From contig JAPDOI010000420.1 in assembly GCA_029168955.1 (NCBI GenBank), positions 558,322 to 622,321 on the forward strand: a stretch of 64,000 nt of DNA, read 5' to 3'. Source of the stretch: Aplectana chamaeleonis. Lineage: Eukaryota > Nematoda > Chromadorea > Rhabditida > Cosmocercidae. Positions 11,926-23,560 of this stretch are shown piece by piece. Position 1 is the stretch's first letter; each line of letters begins with the position of its first letter. The position numbers and the translations under genes are program-made. The notes beneath the pieces were generated by a model. The model was not told where the DNA came from. It saw only the letters and a program-made list of their open reading frames with translations, and made no database searches.

Positions 11926-12446
11926 GAAATTCACCAAAGGTTCAGATTCTGACATCACCTTCAATATATTTTTGTACCCTAATAAACACATGCACATACA
12001 TATCTAGTCTTTACAAATACATATTAAATAATATACTTTCAATGCGTGTGCTATGTCAGTACATTGCAAGCTCTTTTTGTCCGATACCCGCCTCATTCTA
12101 GTTAAAACGACGTCAAAAATTCCCTGTTTCAACGATCTTACATAATGAAATTTTCCCTGGATTCGTGTTATACGAAATATTTCTAACTAGGGCTCGAGTA
12201 TATCCGGTTTTAAACAAGAGAAGTGATGTGAATCAAGGATGGAATTATTTGGACTGATCAATCCCCCCACGAAAGTACCACACAATCCTTTTTGGGCCAG
12301 CAATTAGCTGAATTCCGAGTTGCGCAGGTTTTTAGGTCCCGTAATCACGATTTCCGAGATTCAAAGATTTATTTCGCTCATCCCTGGTTGGGACGCATAT
12401 AGCGCAGTGGAAAGAGGACCCGCACAAGGTTGAGTCATCATTTTTA

Positions 12447-12934
12447 AAGGCAGTGTTCACGATGAAAAAAGTTTTCGAAATTCCACTAGGATTGGATAGT
12501 GAAGGGACACTCTGTAACGTTAACGTCGAAAGAACGCATGAAAACGAGCCAGGAAGAGCCCCAAAAGAGTCCGAAGTTGCAACTTCGAGCGCATTGAAAA
12601 CCCCAAAAGCGCATCACACGCCCACCGACGTGAACAAATAAATGCTCGAGATCGTGAGATTAGCGATGATTTCCAATCATTAGCCCCGTTCTTCCTTTCA
12701 TTCTCAGCTTCCCTCTTTACTCAGGTCATCTCGCATAGATCGGCTGCAAAAGACGGAAGTTACAAGCCTCGGACAACTCGTCCACCATGTTTCCATAGCT
12801 CAATCTTTGAGGGACCATAACTTGGTTCCCAGAATGTCGTGTACGATTTCAGAGACATCATTGGAATCAACATGGAGCCGTTTTCAAGATAGGCGGGAAA
12901 ACAGAAAAACAATCTTCATCGTGAACACTGCCTT
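12447..12934 (+). mobile_element. MITE with AAGGCAGTG termini, copy 2
   Basis: This 488-bp copy begins AAGGCAGTGTTCACGATGA and ends TCATCGTGAACACTGCCTT, a 19-bp perfect terminal inverted repeat. TA flanks both sides (12,445-12,446 and 12,935-12,936), embedded in TTAA on both sides. The clean termini suggest a Tc1/mariner-like (TA) or piggyBac-like (TTAA) mobiliser; these cannot be told apart here. Confidence 0.8.
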
Positions 12935-13213
12935 TAAACACCTAAACAAACTAAACATTCGAAAAAGGAAACATTGAAAATTGAAACGTCCGAAAAAAGT
13001 GGACAAATTCGACAATCGAGAATTTTGCAGTAGAATATATGCCAGGCCAGTTTTTCTGTAATAGAGCGACTTTTTTTGAATCTCGTTGGTTTTAAAATAC
13101 TGCTACAAAAAATATTTGTCCAAACGCTCCCTCAGCCCTTTCCCGTCTTTTAAGTGGTTTTACATATCATCCGGATATTTTCTTTATAGCTTGACTCAAT
13201 TTTATACTTTTCT

Positions 13214-14027
13214 ATTTCTGAAAGTTGGGCTCCGCAGAAAAGGTCAAGGATTTGGCATTGCTCCTAAATGTTGTGAAATTGTTTTATTGGATTTGGCTCC
13301 CAACTTGATTTTTCAAATGTAGTGAAATTGTCGAATTGATTTGGCTGTGATGATACTATATGCAGATAACATAATCATTAAATCTAGTGAAATTGTTGCA
13401 AACGGATTTGGCAGGAGCTCTATCAATTATCACAGTCAAATCACGCGTCAGAAGGGGTTTTCCTTGAAGCGCATATTGAATCGAATGAGAACAGGAATAA
13501 ACCTAGCAGCAAAAACGTTTCTATACAATGCGAACCGTGAAAGCGTTGAGGACACGAAGACATAGAGTCAGTAGCGAGTAAATTGCGTTAGATTTCGTTT
13601 TCATGATTTTTATCTCATCGGTGAGGGAAGGTCTGGTACCTTATTGTTAGTGGGAGCTACACTGAAAGGGCAGAATAGCATTCAGGAAACCTTAATTCTA
13701 GCCCATAAGGCCACGTTTCTGTTCAGCATTGTTGACTGAGGATTATTATTTTTTCTTTTTGTCTTCATTCGCTCGCCAGAGGACCTTCTGACGCGTGATT
13801 TGACTGTGATAATTGATAGAGCTCCTGCCAAATCCGTTTGCAAACAATTTCACTAGATTTAATGATTATGTTATCTGCATATAGTATCATCACAGCCAAA
13901 TCAATTCGACAATTTCACTACATTTGAAAAAATCAAGTTGAGAGCCAAATCCAATAAAACAATTTCACAACATTTAGGAGCAATGCCAAATCCTTAACCT
14001 TTTCTGCGGAGCCCAACTTTCAGAAAT
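13214..14027. mobile_element. 814-bp foldback element
   Basis: Left arm 13,214-13,455 and right arm 13,784-14,027 are near-perfect inverted copies of about 243 bp. They run from ATTTCTGAAAGTTGGGCTCC to ACGCGTCAGAAGG and back. Each arm contains at least three imperfect units of about 50 bp marked by GTGAAATTGT followed by GATTTGGC. The 328-bp spacer shows no gene. Confidence 0.85.
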
Positions 14028-15107
14028 TTCACAACTTTTTACAAGGGTTTCCCTTCTACAATATCGTCGAGCTCCAGAAGTCAAGTTGTTTTTTTCGAAA
14101 AGATAGTGGTAGAAATGAAGAAACAACCGCTCCGCTGCTAAGACTGCAAGATAATTGTTGCAACGCGGCTTCCTACAAATAGATGCAAGGCATATACTTT
14201 TTGAATTTAAAAGTCGAGAAATGAAGAAATGAGTTTCAAAATGACCCAATTGTACAGGTTCTAGGCACTCTTCTAGACGGGGGCACGCACCACTCAAGAC
14301 AGAAATGAAATGAACGGGCCATTGGTGAGGCTACCAGTCGAAGTATTTCCGTAGAGCTCTAATAAAAACAATGATTGATAGCGCAGTATCAGGCCTCTTT
14401 TATCAGAGTTTTCCATCATTTCTACGAGTTTTTGCGTAGCTTGGCCCCTCTAGTAAAAGAAAATGTTGAAGGGGCCCATGAAAAACCTTCATTTGTAAAG
14501 AAAAGTCAATCGGAACACAATGTAAATACGAATTTGAATTTCGCGCCAAAATCATCTTCGGAGTTTTTCTGCAAGTGGAGTTCGTGCCGTAACCAATTTT
14601 TCCTGTTATCTTACTGTCGCACCAACATTCTAGGAAAAAGGGCTAGATGACTGGTGAGAATTGGTGGCGGATATTAACCTCATCGTCCAACGTTTTTGAC
14701 TCGCCAAAGTTTACCAGTGTGGTCTACCGGGCTCAATCATGAAATTGAGCCTGAAAAATGGAAATTGATTTCCAGCGCGAACGATAGTTAAGTGCGCCAG
14801 AAGAGGACTACCGTAATCTCAGGAATGATGTTATTCGGCTCTCGTAAACAAATTTGATGATACCCAATTGATCAATGATAAAGTATAAAAGAAGTGAAGA
14901 GCGGTGTGTCTTGATTCACACACCGTCCTTCTCTAGGGGTCAGCAGTTGAGGATCTGCCTGGACTAAAAAGCAGGGAAACATCACCACCTGTAGGGAAGA
15001 TGAAGCGAAATCGGAGTCAGAACTTAGAAAATTTTAGAGCTAACTCGAGTGAGATTACGGTAGCCCTGTTCTGGCGGACTTAACTATCGTTCTTGTAGAT
15101 TCGGAGG

Positions 15108-16385
15108 CCTGGCTTGCACACGGTGTCCTGAACATTGAACTGAGGTCCTGCACACCCCTACTGGGATCCAGCACACATTCCATGAAGTCCTGCTCATCCT
15201 TACAGGGGTCTTGCACACGTTTCCATGATGTCCTGCACACTCCTACTGATGTCCTGCACACATTCCACGAAGTTCTGATCATCCTTACAGGGGTCTTGCA
15301 CACGTTTCATGATGTCCTGCACACTCCTACTAAGGTCCTGCAATAACATTCCATGATGTCCTGCACACCCCTATTGGGGTCCTGCACACGTTCCATGATG
15401 TCCTGTGTAATTTTACTAAGGCCCTACACACATTCCATGACGTCCTGCTCAACCCTACTGGGGTCCTGCACACGCTTCATGATGTCCTGCACACTCCTAC
15501 TGATGTCCTGCACACATTCCATGAAGTCCTGCTCATCCTTACAGGGGTCTTGCACATGTTTCATGATGTCCTGCACACTCCTACTAAGGTCCTGCACACA
15601 TTCTACGACGTCCTGCACACCCCTACTGGGGTCCTGCACAGGTCCCATGATGTCCTGCACACTCCTACTGATGTTCTGTACACATTCTACGATGTCCTGC
15701 ACACCCCTACTGGGGTCCTCCACAGGTTCCATGATGTCCTGCACACTTCTACTGGGGTCCTGCACAGGTCCCATGATGTCCTGCACACTCCTACTGAGGT
15801 CCTGCACACTCCTACTGAGGTCCTGCACACGTTCCATGATATCCTGCGCACTCCTACTGAGGTCCTGCACACCCCTACTGGGGTCCTGCACACGTTTCAT
15901 GATGTCCTGCACACTCCTACTAAGGTCCTGCACACATTCCATGATGTCCTGCACACCCCTATTGGGGTCCTGCACACGTTCCATGATGTCCTGTGTAATT
16001 TTACTAAGGCCCTACACACATTCCACTGACGTCCTGCTCACACCCTACTGGGGTCCTGCACACGCTTCATGATGTCCTGCACACTCCTACTGATGTCCTG
16101 CACACATTCCATGAAGTCCTGCTCATCCTTACAGGGGTCTTGCACAAAGTCCCATGATGTCCTGCACACTCCTACCAAGGTCCTGCACACTCGTACTAAG
16201 GTCCTGCACACATTCTACGACGTCCTGCACACCCTACTCGGGGTCCTGCACAGGTCCCCCATGATGTCCTGCACACTCCTACTGATGTTCTGTACACATT
16301 CTACGATGTCCTGCACACCCCTACTGGGGTCCTACACAGGTTCCATGATGTCCTGCACACTTCTACTGGGGTCCTGCACAGGTCA
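15108..16385 (+). repeat. 42-bp (21+21) minisatellite, locus 1
   Basis: About 1.28 kb of alternating 21-bp half-units joined by TCCTGCACAC: one type carries TTCCATGATG, the other TCCTACTGAGG or CCCTACTGGGG. Because 21 and 42 are multiples of three, long frames stay open on both strands (for example 15,353-16,072 plus and 15,424-15,984 minus), but they only translate the repeat. A higher-order duplication of about 593 bp is visible: the distinctive TCCTGTGTAATTTTACTAAG variant occurs near 15,400 and again near 15,990. Confidence 0.9.
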
Positions 16386-16416
16386 GAATGCGCGCGGAGA
16401 AGAGTTTTCGCGTCTT

Positions 16417-16722
16417 TAGCGTCCTTTTTTAAAAACTTTCCTCCTAATCGACTTTTTTTTAAAGGCTGAAAAGTTATTTAAAATTCCAGTGAAGAGGACT
16501 ATCCGGCAATATACTTAGTAATTGTTAGGGTTTGAATCCAAACAAGAAAATTTTGGACTGTTATTTCCAGACCGCTATACTGTGCACGTAGCGCTGTGCA
16601 GCCGCACACTCTAATTGTACAATGTATGGCACATCATTGATGTCACACCAAACCTTTTCGCTTGGAATTAAACTCCAGCATGCATTTCACCGTTGGATAG
16701 CTCTTCTCACCGGGCTCCTAAT
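16417..16722 (-). repeat. dispersed repeat, inverted partner of 11,632-11,925
   Basis: Reverse-oriented copy of the 11.6-kb block. It abuts the right end of the minisatellite and contains GCTATACTGTGCACGTAGCG and ACTCTAATTGTACAATGTAT. Identity looks high, with small indels. Confidence 0.75.
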
Positions 16723-18220
16723 TAGATTTTCAGATTCAAAAAATTAATTCGAAGGGAGTTATCGAAAACGGGCGCTGAAGACGCGAAAACGCGTTCCCGC
16801 GCGCCTTCTGGGTTAATTCTACGAGCGGGATTGTATCCTAAAATCTCATGTTTCTCAAGCAGTTGCAACGAATACGTTCATTTTAAGATAGGTGAAAGAA
16901 AACTTTTTCCAAAATCTGAACTTCACCTATCACCCCTCAGGACATTGAGAAAATCGACCACAAAATCGAAAAAGTGTCGCCCATTTACATGACGTAATGT
17001 GTGAGGAGTTTTTAGAAAGATGTTAGGAGATGTTATGTACCGAGGATGAGCTCATAAAATTGATTCCTAGCCGAGTTATGGCCGGTCAAAGGTGCGTTGG
17101 TGCCAATGGTGGTCCAAAAGCTCCACCGGACCAGGGATGTGAGGATTTTTTTCTGAAAAAGAAAACAGAAAATCGAGTTCGACAGAAAACGGAGAAAAAT
17201 CTCAAAAAATGGGCAGAATGCAGAAAATTGTGAAAAATCAATACAAAGGTGTTCAGCGTATACTACAATACCCACCCTAAGTTTCGGTAAAAAGGCGAAA
17301 AAGACGCGAAAAATTGCTTTTTTCGCCTCTTGATCACAACTCGCTTCAACGTGGGCGTTTTCAAACTTGAAGACATCTTCGGAATCAGCGTCGATCAGTC
17401 CTTCTTTTTGATCTATACATGGCTTACTCTCAAACAAGGCATGTAGGGTTGACACAATCAATCGAGTGGTTGAGAAACAGGGGCAATATGGTGAAGTGTT
17501 TGACTGTGTCTGCGAAAATTTAACTTGTCTTTGATTATTATTTTTTATTTTAGAAATTTTATTTCTTTCAAGTCTTCAATTTTTTCAATTAATTCCATTT
17601 CACCTCTAGTTATTATTTATTAGCTGTTAATTTAGTTATTTGTTTTATATTTTTTGGTGTTGTTTGTAACATTCTTTCTTCATTACTCTATTTTTTAGAA
17701 GTTTTCACGATATTCTGAATACTTATATATTTTAAATTTTTCATATAATTAACAAAAAATGCTTTTACAAAACGTTAAATAATTATTGGGATATGAATCG
17801 TTTCAGCTATGTATATCCTCAGAAGGACAATTCATAACGGTAAAAACCTCGAGCTTCTCCAATGGAAGAGGCAGTTCGAGTTCTAATTACTTGTATCTAA
17901 ACTCACAATTTCTGAGGATGTTCGTTTTGAGAATTCGAAAATAATATTCGTCATCCTAATTTCAAAAATGTTTTCAAGTTTAAGAAAAAAGTTACTTCTC
18001 AAATTAGTTATGAGATACTTCGCCCTCCCACTAAGGTGAAATTCTTCATATTTGTTGAGACTTCAACCTAGAGAACGTCACCAATCGATTCGTGTCGTAT
18101 TGCTAACTTCTAACCTGGCTTTATACGTGAGAAACAGTCAAGATTTACTATTAGTTTTTCCTAGTCTTGGAAGAACTTTGTGCTGGCGATGGTCCCCCTT
18201 CGGCTTGCATCTCCGCTCCT

Positions 18221-18224
<4 letters not shown>
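16723..18224. other. no recognisable gene
   Basis: No supportable gene, RNA or element. Open frames around 17,030-17,461 on both strands have no recognisable domain and no splice context. The stretch from 17,520 to 17,800 is strongly T-rich. Confidence 0.35.
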
Positions 18225-18319
<95 letters not shown>

Positions 18320-18719
18320 CACTCTCTCTGCCTCGCCTCTCTCTCTCTTTCTCTCTCTATTTCTTTCTTTATTTTCTTTCTTTCTTTCTTTCTTTCTTCT
18401 CTTTCTTTCTTTCTTCTTCTTTCTTTCTCTTTCTTTCTTTCTTTTCTCTTTCTTTCTTTTCTTTCTCTTTCTTTCTCTCTTTTCCTTCTCTCTCTCTCTC
18501 TTTCTTTTCTTTCTTTCTCTTTCTTTCTTTCTTTCTTTCTTTCTCTTTCTTTCTTTTCTTTCTCTTTTCTTTCTTTCTTTCTTTCTTTCTTTTCTTTCTT
18601 CTTTTTCTTTTCTTTTTTCTTTTCTTCTTTTCTTTCTTTCTCTTTCTTTCTTTTCTTTCTTTCTTTCTTCTCTCTCTCTCTCTCTTTCTTTCTTCTTTCT
18701 TTCTTTTCTTTCTTTCTTT

Positions 18720-18752
<33 letters not shown>

Positions 18753-18849
18753 TTTCTTTCTTTTCTTCTTTCTTTCTTTCTTCTTTCTTTTCTTTCTTTC
18801 TTTCTTCTTCTTTCTTTCTTTCTTCTTTTCTTTCTTTCTTCTTTCTTCT

Positions 18850-18896
<47 letters not shown>

Positions 18897-18921
18897 TCTT
18901 TCTTCTTTCTTTCTTTTCTTT

Positions 18922-18974
<53 letters not shown>

Positions 18975-18988
18975 TCTTTTCCTTTCTC
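18225..18988 (+). repeat. (CT)n then (CTTT)n pyrimidine tract
   Basis: A (CT)45 run to about 18,315 is followed by about 670 bp of CTTT/CTTTT-type polypyrimidine sequence without a purine-rich break. Frames of 290-356 residues made almost entirely of Ser/Leu/Phe are translations of the simple repeat, not genes. Such a mirror-repeat tract can adopt triplex (H-DNA) structure. Confidence 0.95.
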
Positions 18989-18989
18989 A

Positions 18990-19130
18990 GAGGTCGTTTA
19001 TACTCCCGCCGCCGAGCCGCGCGGCACAGCGCATTCCTGTAAGGCGGCCGTTTATACTTCTGCCGCCGAGGGGCGCGGCGAAGTGCGTAATCCTACATTA
19101 TCGACACTGCCGCGCCGCGTGATCAATATT
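18990..19130 (+). repeat. GC-rich dispersed motif, two copies in tandem
   Basis: The GTTTATACT(C/T)C(C/T)GCCGCCGAG block occurs twice here about 52 bp apart, followed by GGCGCGGC and an AATCCTA-like segment. Inverted relatives lie near 19,980-20,030 and 20,190-20,255. It sits exactly at the end of the pyrimidine tract. Confidence 0.6.
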
Positions 19131-19134
19131 TAGG

Positions 19135-19935
19135 GTCTGCAAAAATGAGGCCGCGGCGGGGCAATGATGGAGAGGGGGGCGCCACGCAGCGGGCGGGGCC
19201 AGCGACGTGTCCGCGCGAGAGCGGCGACGCGGTACCTCGCAGTGTTTTCGTCGCCGCGATAGCAGCGGCTCCCGCAGCGACGCCGCCAGCGGGCGGCGGC
19301 GAGGAATGGTCTGGACCATTTATATCGTCGGCGAGGGGTGCCGCTATCGATCCCTTCAGTGTATTTGTTTCATTGTTTAGTCATCCATGCGATTTTTTTC
19401 TATTTCCATAGCACTTTCACATAAACGCTTGAACACTTTTTCACTAGTTCGTGGCTTTTTATGTGATCTATTCCAATTCACTGCCCGAGGGAATGTATTT
19501 CATTAGTTTTCTTTTTTTTCTGAAATATTAGTGATTCTCACGAGAATTTCCGGATTAACGAAGCCACAGGATTTTATGTCTTCCGTTTCTGAGAGCGTAT
19601 TCCTCAATTTTTTTAAGACGATTTTTTTTCGTGAAACGACAAAACAAGTGAAAGCTTAGCAATCTTCGAGATGCTTTTCAGTTCTGCCGCCTCTAAAATT
19701 CCAATTTCGGTTCAAATGTGGTTTCATGGTGAATCCAATCGATTGCCAAGAACATGTTCACACACTTATATTTTTCAAAAGCTCGATTTAGAATGGGAGT
19801 CTAGTGATTAGGAAATTTTGAAATCGTTGTACGTAAGGGATGAAAATTAAGAACGAATGGGGCAACGCTGCCACTCTGCGAGGCATAGAAATGCGCCGCC
19901 GCGTCAGGTTTTGGCCACGCCCCAATACTCTCGCT
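19135..19935. other. GC-rich block then AT-rich sequence, no gene seen
   Basis: From 19,140 to 19,330 the sequence is strongly GC-rich (GCGGCG runs), unlike its surroundings. From 19,400 on it is AT-rich. No frame has domain support. Confidence 0.35.
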
Positions 19936-20045
19936 CGGCGGCGTGCCGCCGGGCGGCGCAACTCTGCATAGCCCTTTACAGGAATGCACTGTGCCGCGCC
20001 GCTCGGCGGCGGGAGTATAAACGACCCCTAACATTGATCAGGCGG
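19936..20045 (-). repeat. GC-rich dispersed motif, inverted copy
   Basis: It reads CTCGGCGGCGGGAGTATAAAC, the reverse complement of the 18,995 motif, followed by CCCCTAACATTGATCA. This mirrors the GATCAATATTTAGGG side of the plus-strand copy near 19,120, so together 18,990-20,045 behaves as a long imperfect inverted pair around the 19.1-19.9 kb block. Confidence 0.6.
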
Positions 20046-20059
20046 CGCGGTACTATAGA

Positions 20060-20188
20060 CCTCTGCATAGTCCAGCGGCAAAAGTCGCGCCGCAATGATA
20101 GGAAATAAAGGGCAGGCACGGAGATGCGTAGCCGTCCTCTATCTTAAATCGTGGAGGCGCGACTTTTGCCGCTTGACTATGCAAAGGC
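20060..20188. mobile_element. small hairpin MITE
   Basis: The left arm CCTCTGCATAGTCCAGCGGC followed by AAAAGTCGCGCC is mirrored by GGCGCGACTTTTGCCGCTTG then ACTATGCAAAGG on the right, with a loop of about 64 bp. It is inserted between two copies of the GC-rich dispersed motif. Confidence 0.7.
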
Positions 20189-20746
20189 CTTATAGGATTG
20201 CACTTCGCCGCTCCGCTCGGCGGCGGAAGTAGTATAAACGACCCCTCGTTGGCCTGTGATGCCGCTGACGCCGCACGGCCAGCTGCAATCATCGCACCTG
20301 GCCCAATCACCCGACTAAATTCGATACGCAAACCATACAGACCCCATCACAGGGAGTTCCGGAATGACGCGGGTCGCGCAAGCCTTGATTCACTGTCAAG
20401 GCTGCAGTTGCCGGGCAATAGTAATAGGTAATAATTTCTTTTAAAAATTATTTAGGGACGTACACAATTAGTAGACTCTGTTTCATTCCAAGTGAACTCA
20501 TGTTTTCGGTTATCACAGCGCGGAGCGGTAGCTTTTTCGTCGAAACCGCCTTATTACTAGTTATATTTCAGCGAGGCCCACCGCTCCGCTGCTGGTGATA
20601 ATCGAAATCAACAGGTCACTAGGGATGTACCAGAGCTTATATGTGTTAACAACTAACCAAGATAAAAATGTATGCATAACCTTACACAAAAATGATCTTG
20701 TGATGCGCAACTGTGGAATGGTATAAAATCAAATTTGAAAGAGTTA

Positions 20747-20975
20747 TGAAAACATGACAACAAATCGACGTAAAAGGCGGGAAAGGGCACGAGGGAGGCT
20801 CGACTGCCGTCTACTGAAAGTGAAAATCAAGGCTGAAAAGGCGATTTGAAGAAAACGGCATACTTACACCACTTTTTCCAACAGGGGATTTTTTCTATTT
20901 CTCTTTCTACATCAGCGGCTTTGTTTTTTTCTACTTTATTACAGTTTCTATTTTACCGAACCGCGGAGATACGAC
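20747..20975 (+). repeat. third copy of the 38-kb inverted unit (partial)
   Basis: The string from ...AAGGCTGAAAAGGCGATTTG through CACCACTTTTTCCAACAGG to TACCGAACCGCGGAGATACG matches, diverged, the 38,590-38,700 unit and, inverted, 38,180-38,340. It supports these being copies of one dispersed sequence. Confidence 0.55.
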
Positions 20976-21753
20976 CCTCCAGAGCTACTCACTCCGACAG
21001 TCACTGGCGATTTAAACCTCGGACAAAACTGGGAATCGCCGACGAACAAGTCAGCGAGTCGGGTAAAATGTGGGCTACCCCTTCACTATATGGGTGAAGG
21101 TTTAGCGTCAGCTGGTGAAAGTTGAGGGCGATTGTAGCCAAAGCACTAGTTGAGCGTCGATGTTGACAAAAGTCGCCTCCCTTAATTCTACGCTCTAATC
21201 CTTCGCGTACTGGTAAACTCCAGGCCATTTCCGTGGCACTAGGTGGTGAGGAAAGAAGGCGATTCTCGTCAGTATGTCGGCTGCCCGCCGACACTGCGGG
21301 AAGACGGGGAAGCCTCTCTCTCCGCGGGAAGTGGGCGCTGTGCCACGCCCAGGAAATGGGCGCCGCGCGAAGTTGACTAGCCCGACTTGGCCGGCGGGAA
21401 GTGGGCTGTTACTATCTGAGAAGCATCCTTGTGTAAGCTTACTCCTCACTTGTCAGAAGCAGTTCAGGATGAAGAGCCCAGAAGGGTATTTCTGCAATTT
21501 TGTTTCAACAGACCTTTATCTAAAGGGTTGTTTTCAAGTGTGCCGCAAACTGCTATTCTGTCATTCATCAGATTAGCTGTAAGGCGAAGGCAGAAAAGCC
21601 GCAGAGTGCTTTTTCACCGTGTTCGGCCAGTCCACTAAACGGCGCTGTCGACTGCCCGCGACCGAGCTATTCGCTTTCCGCAGGACAGGTTACGGGACGT
21701 CGGCTAGTGGCACCGGGGAAAGTGTTCTGATTGTATCTGAGACAGGCGCCCCC
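20976..21753. other. no recognisable gene
   Basis: Moderately GC-rich sequence with short open frames on both strands but no domain signature. It lies just beyond the 3' end of the decayed RTE LINE and might include unrecognised remnants of it. Confidence 0.3.
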
Positions 21754-23560
21754 TCAAAAGTGTCGATGATCAATGGGAGAGCACGTGATACAGACAAAGT
21801 ACACTAAAAATTCGAGAAATGTAAAGAAAGCAGCACCAGTCTTTAATAATATAGTTAATAACTGAAAATAACCAACAGTTATTATTACCACTTTACTTAT
21901 CACTGCAGTCATTCTTAAAGCGTGTTGTACGAAACGATCCGGCGTTCTTCTTAGTATATGCCCGAGCAGTCGAGGTCGACTTTCCATTGCTACTTGAGAG
22001 CGCGTTAGGAGATGCTGGCACCTCCCTCGTGTCAAGCGTTGATGTACTGCGTCGATTTCCTTGTAAAGGTCTTCGTTATGGCATACACGCGGCCAGAAAT
22101 ATCCAAGCAAACGCCTAAAAAGCTTCCATTCCGTGCGATCCAACCTTTCCATCTGCGTCTTCGTGAAAGGCCCACGTCTCCGATCCGTACATCATCATAG
22201 GGCGAATAGCGGATAGGTAGACGCGCAACTTGACTTCCTTCGCGATGGTGGTAGACCACAAGCACTTGGTTAGAGAATTAAATGCAGACGTAGCATTCGC
22301 ACATCGTTGTCGAATATCCGCTGCATAACTACCATCGTTTTTTAGCAAACAGCCCAAATAACATAAATCGTCCACCAGTTCGATACGTTTTCCGTCCACA
22401 CAAACTCCCGTCGAAGGCCTCTGAGAGACCCACACCTGCTTGCATTTGTCGGGACGAGACGAAGTCCACAGGCTGCGGCATACTTCGAAACGAGGTTCAC
22501 AATCCTTTGCAGTTTTGCGGTGTTTTCAGCGAATAAATACGATGTCGTCGGCGTACTCCAGGTCGACAAGGGAGCGTCCTGATGGTGTGAGGATCACATC
22601 CGCAAGAAACTGTTCTGCAACTCTACGCATGATGTCATCAACGGCGAAGTTGAAAAGAAAAGGTCCTGCAACGGCCTCTGCCTTACTCCTGTTTTCACCT
22701 CGAAAGTTAATGACGTAAATCCTGCAGGTGTAATGAAGTGCTGCTGTTGTTCCTTTGTTCATGTCCTCGATTAACCGAACATACTTTCTTCTGAGACTCC
22801 ATCTGCTCGCAGAGCATTGAGCAATCGACCACGATGAGGAGAGTAAAACGCGGCTTCAAAGTCCAAAAAAAGCAAGTTGTAATGGCTCCGAATACCGCTG
22901 CCACGATTCAATTACTCTTCTCACGACGAACACTTGGTCGATGGTCGATCTTCCAGGTCGAAAACCGGCTTACTCATCTCTGGTCGTTCTTTGACGATGT
23001 TTGATAAGTCGCTCGAAAATGATACGTTCTAAAACCTTGTACATGACACGAAGTAGAGAGATTTCTCTGCAGTTCTTGGGATCAGTGACGGATAGCTTCT
23101 TGTGAAGAGGTACGATGATCGCATGTCTCCACGAATCGGGTATCCTTTCGCTCATCCATGTAGCACGGATGGTGTTGGTCATTTCACGAATTCCAGACGG
23201 AGGAAGAGCTTTCAGCATTTCAGCAGTGATGTTGTCATCTCCACCAGCCTTTCCATCATTCATTTTCCGGACACAATCCAAAACTTCAGACTCAGTCGGC
23301 GGTTCCTCACTGACATCGTAATGTGCTCTCTGAACATGCGGGAGCTCAGGTACTGATGACGCTGGACGATTCAGTAGTGAACTGAAGTAATCCTTCCATA
23401 TTGGCAGCGTGGCATCACCAACTGCAACTCCATTGGTAGTGTTCAAGACAGGGGAACATCTCTTCATCTTCCCGCTATACTGTCGCAGCAACGTGTAGGC
23501 TTTCCTCGGATTCTTCTCCTCCCAAGCCTTCTCAAACTCCTTAGCTCTACACGTCCACTC
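21754..23560 (-). pseudogene. RTE reverse transcriptase and C-terminal region (broken)
   Basis: The frame opening at 24,049 runs through the RT N-terminal linker (RRKLRRQLQSD, KAYTLLRQYSGKMKRC) and the finger motifs (WRHAIIVPLHKK, LLRVMYKVLERII). It ends at an in-frame TAA at 22,970-22,972, immediately before sequence that reads AGFRPGRSTID, the next conserved RT block, in the same frame. The palm motif EYADDIVF is readable near 22,540-22,570 in another frame. C-terminal pieces (SLTKCLWST, MMYGSETWAF, RLLGYFWPRVCHNEDLYKEID, LGHILRRTPDRFVQ) follow in yet other frames. The catalytic motif survives but the frame is broken at least four times, so this is a dead copy. Confidence 0.85.

Noticed and set aside
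15353..16072. 239-residue Cys/Ser/Leu-rich repeat protein and its antisense partners
   Set aside because: The 21/42-bp repeat period keeps every frame open; no start context or variation pattern typical of coding sequence.
17033..17461. 142-residue minus-strand frame with Phe/Cys-rich middle
   Set aside because: No family resemblance, no flanking exons, and overlapping plus-strand frame equally open; treated as chance.
18052..19133. Three overlapping frames of 290-356 residues rich in Leu/Ser/Phe
   Set aside because: They are translations of the (CT)n/(CTTT)n tract in its three frames; no domain and no splice structure.
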